From contig NZ_WBVT01000023.1 of assembly GCF_009193355.1 (NCBI RefSeq), positions 1-50,584 on the forward strand: 50,584 bases of DNA, in the 5' to 3' direction. The DNA comes from Bifidobacterium leontopitheci. GTDB taxonomy: Bacteria > Actinomycetota > Actinomycetes > Actinomycetales > Bifidobacteriaceae. The notes below the pieces were generated by a model. The model worked only from the letters and a program-made list of their open reading frames with translations. It searched no databases and was not told the DNA's origin. The position numbers were made by a program, and so were the translations under genes. Of this stretch, positions 16,793-24,122 are shown in pieces; position 1 is the first letter of the stretch; each line of letters starts with the position of its first letter.

Positions 16793-16897
16793 GTTATAAC
16801 CTATCGCCCGCATGGTCGAGGTCTCTGATTGGGAATCCGCAAAGAACATCATGATAATGAGTTACTCAATCATACGATTGACGCCGTGGAGGTAAGG

Positions 16898-17377
16898 ATG
16901 CCGAGTATGTTCAAATCGAACGAGGTGCAGGTTTCGGAGATACTCCGGCATGGCGCGGTCGATTTCATGACCGGGCAGGCCATGGACTTCGTGAACTTCA
17001 CCGACCAGTCGGTGGACATCCATCATTTTTTCCCTGCCAAATACTGCCAGAAGATGAGTTACGACCGGCACAAGTGGAACTCCATCGTCAACAAGACGCC
17101 AATCACCGCGCACACCAACCGTGTGGTCGGCGGCGCGGCCCCAAGCGAGTACATGGACAACATCGAGCGGGACGGGCATGTGACCCAAGAGGATCTTGAC
17201 CGTTTTCTGGCCACTCATCTGGTGGACGTCGACGCGATGCGCCGGGACGACTTCGACACGTACTTCATCGAACGGGCCAAGGCGTTGCTGGAGCTTATTT
17301 CGGACGCCATGGGCAAGGCCGTGACGAACCGCGCCGGGCAGGATGTGCTCACACAGTTCGGAGCCGCGCTCGAGTAA
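16898..17377 (+). pseudogene. C-terminal HNH remnant of a DUF262 protein
   Basis: About 160 residues from the ATG at 16898, which follows a ribosome-like GGAGGTAAGG. It contains VDIHHFFPAKYC, WNSIVNKTPITAHTNRVVGG and APSEY, which is the DUF1524-like HNH nuclease end of DUF262 proteins, and the family-typical tail DDFDTYFIERAKALLELI. The whole N-terminal DUF262 NTPase part is missing, and upstream sequence up to the antitoxin operator cannot hold it. A remnant is the simplest view, but the good start site leaves room for a stand-alone HNH protein. It is not the same sequence as the DUF262 gene at the left end. Confidence 0.65.
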
Positions 17378-17432
17378 GGTCGGATTGTCCAAATCCCATA
17401 CCCTCCCAGACCGTGAGACGACAGATCAATCC

Positions 17433-18752
17433 TCACCGTCGTTCCAGCAGCGAGACGGAGTAGACGGGCAGGTAGTCCACCCGCTCTCCGGTCTTCACGT
17501 TGGATTCGGCGAACACGATGCCGCGTTTCATGCCGTAGTTCGGGGTGGCGAGCGCACGGTTCAACGCGCTGTGCCTGTTGTACGTCTTGCCTGACTTGAC
17601 TTCGATCGGTGTCACCATGCCCTGTGGATGTTCGATGACGAAGTCCAGCTCCCCTATCGCGTTGTTCTTGAAATAGTACAGGTCGAACCCGTGCGCCTTC
17701 AGCTCCTGGGCCACCACGTTCTCATACAGGGCGCCGTAGTTGATGTCGGTGCGGTCGTTGATGAGGTCGCGGACCACGTCCATGCCGCACATGCAGGTCA
17801 GCAGTCCGACGTCGTTGAGGAACAGTTTGAACAGGTTGGAGCGTTCCGCCAGCATCAGCGGATACCGCGGCTCGTCCACGTTGTATACGGGAAGCGCCAC
17901 GCCTGCGTCGACCAGCCAGAGGAACTCCTCCTGGTAACGCACGTATCGGGCTCCTGAGCCGACGCTCGTCACCTTGAACCGTTTGTTCTGTTGGTTGAGT
18001 TCGCTGGGAATCAGGTCGTATATTCTGCGGATGATACGCGATTGGCCGATGCTTTCGGCGTATTGGGAGATGTCCTCGCGGTAGCGTGCGATGATGTTCT
18101 GCTGATACGTGCGCAGGGACTGTACGTTGTGCTCGGCCACGAAATCGGCAACGGCCGCCGGCATGCCTCCGACGATGAGGTATTCGTGGAACAGACTGGT
18201 CAGCCGCCGGTGTACGGCGTCGTTGATCTCACGCCGTTCAGCGACCGCATCCCTCAGCTCGTCGAATACAGTGGAGGGCACGCCGTTCGCCCAGCAGTAT
18301 TCCTCGAAATCCAACGGATACATGGTGATGGAGTCCAGGTAGCCGACCGGGACCGACCGGATGCTTTTCAACTCCACGCCAAGCAACGATCCAGACAGGA
18401 TGAAGTCATAGCCACCATATCGGTCCACGAGGAATTTGACTTTGGTCGCCACCTCCTTGCACTGCTGGATCTCGTCCAGGAAGATCAGCGTCTCTCCCTT
18501 GACGAGTTCGTCGTCCGCATAGGCAGAGATGGCGAGAAACAGGTCGTTGGCGTTGCGAGCGGCGTTGACGGCGTCCCGGGCGTCCTCGTTGTCGATGAAG
18601 TTGATCTCCACGAGATGCTTGTAGTTGGTGTTGCCGAATTCGCGGACCAGATGCGTTTTGCCGACCTGGCGGGCGCCGTCCACGAGCATGGCCTGCTTGG
18701 TCTTGTGTTCCTTCCAGAACAAGAGACGTTCCATAGCCTTGCGTTTGAGCAT
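17433..18752 (-). CDS. AAA ATPase with DUF4143 domain
   Basis: 439 residues. The ATG at 18752 is preferred over more distal starts because GGAGG lies 5-6 bases before it. AAA_14 domain: Walker A GARQVGKT at 26-33 and Walker B LIFLDEIQQ with D93-E94. DUF4143 domain follows, ending in a nuclease-like fold signature ELDFVIEH ... TPIEVKSGK near residues 380-402. Such ATPases are common, often near mobile or defence genes, and their substrate is unknown. It is convergent with the HNH remnant and divergent from the 18986 gene, with a promoter-like AT-rich gap between. Confidence 0.9.
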   Translation of the reverse strand: MLKRKAMERLLFWKEHKTKQAMLVDGARQVGKTHLVREFGNTNYKHLVEINFIDNEDARDAVNAARNANDLFLAISAYADDELVKGETLIFLDEIQQCKEVATKVKFLVDRYGGYDFILSGSLLGVELKSIRSVPVGYLDSITMYPLDFEEYCWANGVPSTVFDELRDAVAERREINDAVHRRLTSLFHEYLIVGGMPAAVADFVAEHNVQSLRTYQQNIIARYREDISQYAESIGQSRIIRRIYDLIPSELNQQNKRFKVTSVGSGARYVRYQEEFLWLVDAGVALPVYNVDEPRYPLMLAERSNLFKLFLNDVGLLTCMCGMDVVRDLINDRTDINYGALYENVVAQELKAHGFDLYYFKNNAIGELDFVIEHPQGMVTPIEVKSGKTYNRHSALNRALATPNYGMKRGIVFAESNVKTGERVDYLPVYSVSLLERR

Positions 18753-18777
18753 GGCGTCCTCCTTCACCGAGTTGTAC

Positions 18778-18849
18778 ATTATAGAGTGTGTTTGCACTCT
18801 GTTTTATAACAATATAGAGAATTTATCAGCCCTGATTTGTAACATTATA
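18778..18849 (-). promoter_or_regulatory. AT-rich gap with two TATAAT boxes
   Basis: Read on the minus strand, ctctataatgt (TATAAT at 18783-18778) and ttctataatgt (TATAAT at 18849-18844) are two perfect -10 boxes ahead of the ATPase gene, about 26 and 92 bases from its start. A third similar stretch, aatatagag, lies between. No good -35 was found. Tandem promoters or repeated regulator sites are possible. Confidence 0.45.
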
Positions 18850-18912
18850 GAATCAATCCGATGACGTGATTGCACATCACACAGTCAATCAGCCACCGCA
18901 AAGACCGTCTCC

Positions 18913-18941
18913 CGGCGTGTCGCGGACGCAGTTGTCCGGTT
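18913..18941 (+). promoter_or_regulatory. shared upstream motif, copy 1
   Basis: cggcgtgtcgcgg followed by gttgtccggtt (18931-18941), ending 44 bases before the ATG at 18986. Here the motif is part of a small inverted repeat CGGAC/GTCCG. The same 11-mer recurs at 20267 and 41439, and with one change at 41693. Confidence 0.55.
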
Positions 18942-18985
18942 ATAGCTAGTGCGAAGAGAAAACGACGCATGAAGGGAGATCGCCG

Positions 18986-19819
18986 ATGAACCAGAATGAA
19001 CAGCAGCATGAAGACCACCCGTCCCACGCCGAGGGGCTGATCTGGGTGGATGATACGACGAGGGCGGGGGCCACGTCCCGGCTCCAGCGGCAGTTCGACG
19101 CGATTGCGGACATGACCATGGCGAAGTTCAGCGTCCGTCCGTTTAAACCGTTCTTCAACAAGCCGAGACTCTGGGGAATGCCCTACGGGTGCCGGGTGAT
19201 TCAGCACCTGTGGGGTGATGACGCCGGCACGGTCAGAGAGCAGTGCTGCCCTATCGACAACATGTGGGCGTTCGACCTGTTTGGCCTGCACGGCAGCGCC
19301 CCGTACAACCACAAGTGCCTTGCCGACATCTGCCTGCGCTATGACGAGCGCGACGGGCGGATCGTACCCGATTGGGACCAGCAGTACCAGTATTTCTCAG
19401 CGATGCGGCTCGACGATCTCGAGTCCTGCGGGGTGCTGGCGCAGCCGCACGGACGCCGTGAGCGAGGCGTCGTCGCCTTGGTCGAGGAACGATCGGGACT
19501 GGTGCTGCCGCTGCCCAGCGAATGCGTGGTGTACTGGGCGTTCTACGGGAACGGCAGCGGCGTGGAGATCGCCGTCTACGACGGTGTCGCGATGCGTCGG
19601 CGCATGGACCGTTACCCGGAGTATTTCGACGAGGACATCGTGCTCAACGAGGATGACGTCGAACGTGACATCGCCGGCTGCATCGAAGTGCTCGAACAGC
19701 TCGAGAGCGGTTTCCTCACCCAGCCCGAACTGCGCAAGCGCATGCCACGCTACCCGTTCGCGCAGTCCGATCGTGCAACAGACACCACCAAGACGACCAC
19801 CATCAAGGAAAGGAACTGA
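18986..19819 (+). CDS. uncharacterised protein, 277 residues
   Basis: I do not recognise it. GGGAG precedes the ATG by about 8 bases. It is soluble-looking, without signal peptide or membrane segment. Residues 75-130 hold a Cys/His-rich patch (EQCCPIDNMWAFDLFGLHG, NHKCLADICLRYD) that could bind metal. The last third is strongly acidic (DEDIVLNEDDVERD) with a Thr/Lys tail (TTKTTTIKERN). It is followed after 2 bases by the 123-residue gene, so the two are coupled. The shared gttgtccggtt motif upstream links it to the AddAB end of the array. Confidence 0.75.
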   Translation: MNQNEQQHEDHPSHAEGLIWVDDTTRAGATSRLQRQFDAIADMTMAKFSVRPFKPFFNKPRLWGMPYGCRVIQHLWGDDAGTVREQCCPIDNMWAFDLFGLHGSAPYNHKCLADICLRYDERDGRIVPDWDQQYQYFSAMRLDDLESCGVLAQPHGRRERGVVALVEERSGLVLPLPSECVVYWAFYGNGSGVEIAVYDGVAMRRRMDRYPEYFDEDIVLNEDDVERDIAGCIEVLEQLESGFLTQPELRKRMPRYPFAQSDRATDTTKTTTIKERN

Positions 19820-19821
19820 CC

Positions 19822-20193
19822 ATGGTCACACTATCTGCAGCGACCGCAACGCGCACCGCGACAACACTGTCTATTGACAGCTGCAGCCAGACGGACGACG
19901 ACGGCTTCGACGACATCATCCGCGGAGGCTACTTCGACGATGACGGCGACGGACCCCATGATGAGAACTGCCAGTTCTACATCGGCGAATGCGACGAGCT
20001 GGCCCGATTCTGGGTCATCGGCTCGAAGAGCAAGGACAAGCAGTTCTACTGCCCCAAGCACTTCGCGATGCTCCTGCACGACATCGTCGACGCCATGGCC
20101 CACAACCCCGCCTTCGCCGAACTGAAGACCCCGGCCCAGCGCCGCAACATGCTCCACACGTTCTTCCTCGAATGGGGACGGACCGGCTTCTAA
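19822..20193 (+). CDS. uncharacterised protein, 123 residues
   Basis: Function not recognised. Start site AAGGAAAGGA before the ATG, 2 bases after the previous stop. The front is a Ser/Thr/Ala-rich linker, then an acidic segment (DDDGFDDIIRGGYFDDDGDG). The C-terminal two-thirds looks folded and has ENCQFYIGECDELARFW and FYCPKHF, a Cys-x6-Cys...Cys-x2-His pattern that could hold zinc. The tail is LHTFFLEWGRTGF. Likely acts with the preceding gene. Confidence 0.7.
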   Translation: MVTLSAATATRTATTLSIDSCSQTDDDGFDDIIRGGYFDDDGDGPHDENCQFYIGECDELARFWVIGSKSKDKQFYCPKHFAMLLHDIVDAMAHNPAFAELKTPAQRRNMLHTFFLEWGRTGF

Positions 20194-20257
20194 ACCACGA
20201 CCGCGACACGCCGAAGAATCGTTGGAATGAAGCGGATTTGCCAAAGCCAGCGAGCGC

Positions 20258-20277
20258 CGGACACGAGTTGTCCGGTT
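20258..20277 (+). promoter_or_regulatory. shared upstream motif, copy 2, within a hairpin
   Basis: CCGGACA (20258-20264) pairs with TGTCCGG (20269-20275), and gttgtccggtt occupies 20267-20277, 81 bases before the ATG at 20359. A cgcgacacgccg block lies at 20201-20212, the reverse complement of the block near copy 1. Confidence 0.5.
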
Positions 20278-20358
20278 TAAGAAAGCGCAACGGCAAACAG
20301 CCGGCCCGACATCAGAACTCGGAGACAGGCAAACTCAACCTCAAGGAAAGGAACAGCA

Positions 20359-21063
20359 ATGACCACGAACAAGAACAAGCGGCGCAACACAACGTGCAAA
20401 ACCTTCCGCATCGTCTATCATGAGGACGGAATCGCGTATTATCTGAACCGTGATGACCGGGATAACCCACAGCTGTTGACCGGTATCGCCAACGCAACCC
20501 CATTCGACGATGAAGAGACAGCTTTGGAGGTCGCCGACGAGCTTGGTCTCACGGAAGACGCCATGGATAAGACAGGACACTATCACAAGGCGATGCGCCC
20601 GGGCTATTCCATCGATTCGGTCGAATACGCTCCCAAGTCCACGTGGTACAACGGCCAGAAGCACTTGGATCTCATCGCATTGATCAAGTCTTCACCCGTC
20701 CGCTACGATACGCGGCAGAACCGTAACGCAAAGGAATTCGACGCCTGGAACGCCTCCGCTCCCTCCGCGTGTCCGCGCCGAGGCGAGAAGGTTCACTTGT
20801 TGGCCGAGAGCACGCGGCAGGTCATGCATTATCGTCTGGGACGCATGAAAAAGGGGCTGCTCGATATCGGATGCGCACCGGCGACGGTCAATCTGCTCAA
20901 GTCGGAGTCGGCCTTCGACTATTCCGACGCAGGCAAGTTCCGTACCATCCTCGACGCCATCTATGCCGATGCGACGTTCCACAAGAACTCACGTTCCCGC
21001 GACCGCAATCAGCTGCAGTCCTCGCTCAACAGATATATGTTGTTTCTTGAGGCGAGAAGCTGA
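20359..21063 (+). CDS. uncharacterised protein, 234 residues
   Basis: Not recognised. AAGGAAAGGA precedes the ATG, in nearly the same context as before the 123-residue gene (tcaaggaaaggaac). The front is basic (MTTNKNKRRNTT). The middle has an acidic Glu/Asp helix (DDEETALEVADELGLTEDAM). The C-terminal half is rich in Lys/Arg/Ser (RLGRMKKGLLDIG, KNSRSRDRNQLQSS). No signal peptide, membrane helix or enzyme motif is visible. It ends 130 bases before the defence array, separated by a hairpin. Confidence 0.65.
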   Translation: MTTNKNKRRNTTCKTFRIVYHEDGIAYYLNRDDRDNPQLLTGIANATPFDDEETALEVADELGLTEDAMDKTGHYHKAMRPGYSIDSVEYAPKSTWYNGQKHLDLIALIKSSPVRYDTRQNRNAKEFDAWNASAPSACPRRGEKVHLLAESTRQVMHYRLGRMKKGLLDIGCAPATVNLLKSESAFDYSDAGKFRTILDAIYADATFHKNSRSRDRNQLQSSLNRYMLFLEARS

Positions 21064-21098
21064 AGCCGCAAGTGAAACAACGTCTGCAAGAATCACAC

Positions 21099-21140
21099 CG
21101 ATGCAGGAGAAAGCCAGCATTATGACGAGCTCCTGCATCG
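21099..21140 (+). terminator. hairpin before the defence array
   Basis: CGATGCAGGAG (21099-21109) and CTCCTGCATCG (21130-21140) are perfect 11-bp arms around a 20-base loop. There is no T-run. It may end the 20359 transcript or be a regulatory site for the array promoter that follows. Confidence 0.5.
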
Positions 21141-21156
21141 CAGACCATCGAAGCTG

Positions 21157-21184
21157 TACAATCAATATCGTTGCGTCGACGCAA
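21157..21184 (+). promoter_or_regulatory. putative defence-array promoter with palindromic operator
   Basis: TACAAT (21157-21162) fits a -10 box. TTGCGTCGACGCAA (21171-21184) is a perfect 14-bp palindrome placed where transcription would start, and its end touches the AAGGAGG ribosome site (21183-21189) of the gene at 21194. A bound dimer could block both steps. No clear -35 box. Confidence 0.5.
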
Positions 21185-21193
21185 GGAGGCTAC

Positions 21194-22195
21194 ATGTCAA
21201 GGGAATTTCTGGATGAGTATTTCAGCGCCGAATACATAAGGTCATCCCATGCAGTGCGGAAACCCGCCCGTCAGTTCGGCCCCAAAGCAATCGCCTTCAT
21301 CAGGCAATGCATTGCAAAGCGGTACGGCAAGAACAGAGAGCGGATTCCGGCAGACGGCCCTCAAAGCGTGGACGAATGCCTTAATCAGTTTCTCGCGGAT
21401 CGCGGGCCGTCCATGATGAAGAAAATGGACAAGCTGAATATGAACACTGACCCAAAGGTGAATGAAGACGCGGCGTTTCGTAGCTATGTCAGGGCTTGCG
21501 TAAACGGATGGTTCCAAAATATCAACAAAGCGACAGAGTACGCGAAAACGCAGGGGGCAATCCGCAAGCATCTGGAGCGGGATCACCGCTTCACCTATGC
21601 GTTTGGCGCTGATGGCAAAGGAATCAGCGTAGAGAACATCGAAAAGCCGACAAAGCATAAACCGAAATCCGAGGCCAGGCGCTGGGGCGTCGTGGGAGGC
21701 GAGAAGGACCCGTCGGAGGTTCCATTGCTCGAATTGAAAATGCTGTCGTTCGACTATCCCATCGACATAGATCCAAAGGTGTACTTCGACACCTCGCGAC
21801 AGCGAAAACCGAACTATGGCAAGAACGGGCAGATGTCAGACATGCTGTATGCCATTCTGAAGGCGGCTCATGGGACCCTGGACCTCAACACTCTGACCAA
21901 TATCGTCCAGTATCGTCTAGCCGAGGAAAACTCGATATTCTTGTTGCATGACCTCTTGCACGATGAAGAGGATTCCGAGTCTCCACAGATTGCGGCAAGC
22001 GGCCTTTCCGTGGAAGATATCGTGATGGAAGACCCGCAGCAGCTCAGCCGGAATGAGCAATTCCTATGGCTGGCGGAACAGATTAACAACAATCCTCGGA
22101 GCAAAAGGACTCTAATCAGACAGCATCAGGACATCATCGATATGTTGAACACGACGCACAATCTTGATGCACTCAGAAGGGAGATGGCAAAATGA
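21194..22195 (+). CDS. uncharacterised first protein of the defence array
   Basis: 333 residues. The start at 21194 has a perfect AAGGAGG five bases upstream; the longer open frame before it crosses the promoter and hairpin. No enzyme motif is seen. A helical, basic-aromatic stretch around residues 95-140 (AFRSYVRACVNGWFQN...AIRKHLERDHRF) is vaguely like a sigma-70-type region 2, and the tail (LSRNEQFLWLAEQI ... NLDALRREM) is helical, so a DNA-binding or transcription role is a guess only. The stop overlaps the next start as ATGA. First gene of a tightly packed run leading into DISARM. Confidence 0.7.
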   Translation: MSREFLDEYFSAEYIRSSHAVRKPARQFGPKAIAFIRQCIAKRYGKNRERIPADGPQSVDECLNQFLADRGPSMMKKMDKLNMNTDPKVNEDAAFRSYVRACVNGWFQNINKATEYAKTQGAIRKHLERDHRFTYAFGADGKGISVENIEKPTKHKPKSEARRWGVVGGEKDPSEVPLLELKMLSFDYPIDIDPKVYFDTSRQRKPNYGKNGQMSDMLYAILKAAHGTLDLNTLTNIVQYRLAEENSIFLLHDLLHDEEDSESPQIAASGLSVEDIVMEDPQQLSRNEQFLWLAEQINNNPRSKRTLIRQHQDIIDMLNTTHNLDALRREMAK

Positions 22196-23196
22196 GCAAG
22201 GAATTCACACTGACCGATCTGGTCAACTCGTATGACGAGGACGATAACATCATCTCCGTCCCTCCGTCCGGAGACGACCTGGATTCACCGGATCGCATCG
22301 CAGCGCAACTTGAGGAAGACATCAAACGCGGTCAGGTCTGGCTTGCATCCGATTACGGGTGCTTCACCGACAGCGGCACGGCGACGGACATCGCCGAGAG
22401 CAACGACCTATACGTAATGATTGTTGATGTGAACGCCGACGACCCCCGTCTGGCATCGGTGATTCCGCTGTCGAACGACCTTCGCGCCGAGACCGACGAC
22501 TCGCTGGTGATCGAGCAGGGCTCACCATTGGGTATTCCTATGGTTGCATGGCCGACGATTCCTGCCATCATCCCGATAAGGCTGCTGAGCAAACCGCTGA
22601 AGCAGTTCTCCCCCGCCACCGCAGACGCCATCATCACCGACGACCCGTCCAAATCGGCATCTTCCGATGTGGTTCGCCGAGGCAACAGCCAAGCAGGTAG
22701 CGAATCCCCGTTTGTCGAAAACCGCGAGGACACCATCGCTGTGCTTGTTCTATGGCATGCCATGTGCGCGAAGCTGCCCGAGCTGCGTTCGGAGGAGGAG
22801 CGTGGTTCCATGGCTCCCGATCGCGCCGCATATGTGCGCTCGCTGGTTGAGATATTGGGGCTTTCGTTTGAGGACGCCGGCGCTGTCGTCGACGGCCGTC
22901 TTGCCATGAGCCGTGAACAGGAGCAGCGTCTGACCGACGCCGGAGTGGATCCGGCACGGTTCCGCACCCGCTCGTTCCATTTGCCGAAGGACCTGCTGAT
23001 TGAAATCGAACAGCCGGCTTACCAACAGCTGGCGCAGCAGTATTCATCGACGCACGAAGGCGATGCGCGGCTGGGTCTGGCCAAGGATGCGTTCATGCTG
23101 GCGGCACGCAAGAGCGGTTACGGGAGGAACTCCTGGCGAAGCATGATTCAGCAAGCCATGAAAACCGGAGCGGACTCCGACGGAACCCGAAAGTGA
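22192..23196 (+). CDS. uncharacterised protein with possible MazF/PemK-like front
   Basis: 334 residues; translationally coupled to the gene before it by an ATGA overlap. Residues ~35-140 (IKRGQVWLASDYG, LYVMIVDVNADD, ASVIPLSNDLRAETDD, LGIPMVAWPTIPAIIP) have the strand pattern of a MazF/PemK-type beta-barrel (GqVW...vviv...viPls). The similarity is weak and I cannot point to a catalytic residue. After a Ser/Asp linker comes a helical domain (SVxILGLSFEDAGAVVDGRL-like) ending SGYGRNSWRSMIQQAMK. It lies 24 bases before the metallopeptidase start. With that neighbour it looks like a toxin- or regulator-plus-protease unit, which is inference. Confidence 0.65.
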   Translation: MSKEFTLTDLVNSYDEDDNIISVPPSGDDLDSPDRIAAQLEEDIKRGQVWLASDYGCFTDSGTATDIAESNDLYVMIVDVNADDPRLASVIPLSNDLRAETDDSLVIEQGSPLGIPMVAWPTIPAIIPIRLLSKPLKQFSPATADAIITDDPSKSASSDVVRRGNSQAGSESPFVENREDTIAVLVLWHAMCAKLPELRSEEERGSMAPDRAAYVRSLVEILGLSFEDAGAVVDGRLAMSREQEQRLTDAGVDPARFRTRSFHLPKDLLIEIEQPAYQQLAQQYSSTHEGDARLGLAKDAFMLAARKSGYGRNSWRSMIQQAMKTGADSDGTRK

Positions 23197-23220
23197 CCGT
23201 ACGGAAGGAATGTGACTCGA

Positions 23221-24084
23221 ATGCTGGATTCCATGTATCAATGGGCCGAAAACCAAGTCGCCATCATGCTCAAGACAGCCGTACTCATGCACAGCGACTT
23301 TCCAAAGGACTGTCGCGACGACCCGTTTGGCATCACAAGCCACTGGGTGGACCAGCTGACCGTACGTCGGGTGAAACAGATGTCTTCGCATCAATCGTCA
23401 ACCGATAACGATGACGACGATGACGACACGTCTCCCGCCGGATTGTGCATTCCTCCGGAGCAATCCGGTGATGGCCGTTATCTGCTGGTAGTGAATGAAT
23501 GCGATTACTCTCCACGCAACTATTTCACGCTGCTGCACGAGCTTGGCCACTATCTGCAGCGCACCAGTCTTGACTTGTGGTCAAACCTGTTTGCTTTCGA
23601 TGACCGGGCGACCGCCAAGGAAGCCGAGGAGTTCGCATGCAATCTTTTCGCGTCCAAGGCGCTTATGCCCGATTCCCTGTTCGCCAAGTTCATGGCTGGC
23701 CGATGGACGGCTGAGGCAGCAGCACTGGCCTACAAGGAGTCGCGGGCTTCCCGCCCTGCTGCGGTAAGAAGAGTCGCTCTATTGCTGCCTAAAGGCTCAT
23801 GGCTGACACTTATTGACCCGAATACGGATACGATGAAAATACGCGCCCATGCCAACGGCATCAATGAGTACAAAACAAGCCCATTGGACATCGAGCTGCT
23901 GGCGTTACGGAAATTCCACGACACGTATAGAGGCAATTCGGTTATTGTGGAACAGACGTTTACGGATTTGTCCGGCAACGACCTGCATGGGCGGTATACG
24001 ATTAGCGTGGCCTTGTCTCCAAGCAGCAAGGATGAGCCGTTCTGGTTCATTATGGGGCGCCGCCAGCCGGAAACCGCACAATAG
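23221..24084 (+). CDS. ImmA/IrrE-family metallopeptidase
   Basis: 287 residues from the ATG at 23221 (AAGGAA ten bases upstream); a GTG at 23212 in the same frame is possible but too close to that site. The zinc motif HELGH is at residues 106-110, with the downstream EAEEFACNLFASKALMP segment supplying the third ligand Glu near 137, the hallmark of ImmA/IrrE proteins. An acidic run TDNDDDDDDT precedes the catalytic domain. Family members cut repressors (ImmA of ICEBs1, IrrE/DdrO), so relief of repression at the palindrome before 21194 is a reasonable hypothesis. Third of three coupled genes in front of drmD. Confidence 0.85.
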   Translation: MLDSMYQWAENQVAIMLKTAVLMHSDFPKDCRDDPFGITSHWVDQLTVRRVKQMSSHQSSTDNDDDDDDTSPAGLCIPPEQSGDGRYLLVVNECDYSPRNYFTLLHELGHYLQRTSLDLWSNLFAFDDRATAKEAEEFACNLFASKALMPDSLFAKFMAGRWTAEAAALAYKESRASRPAAVRRVALLLPKGSWLTLIDPNTDTMKIRAHANGINEYKTSPLDIELLALRKFHDTYRGNSVIVEQTFTDLSGNDLHGRYTISVALSPSSKDEPFWFIMGRRQPETAQ

Positions 24085-24122
24085 GCAGTGATGGGACAAC
24101 GATCGGGAATGAGGAAGTGAGC

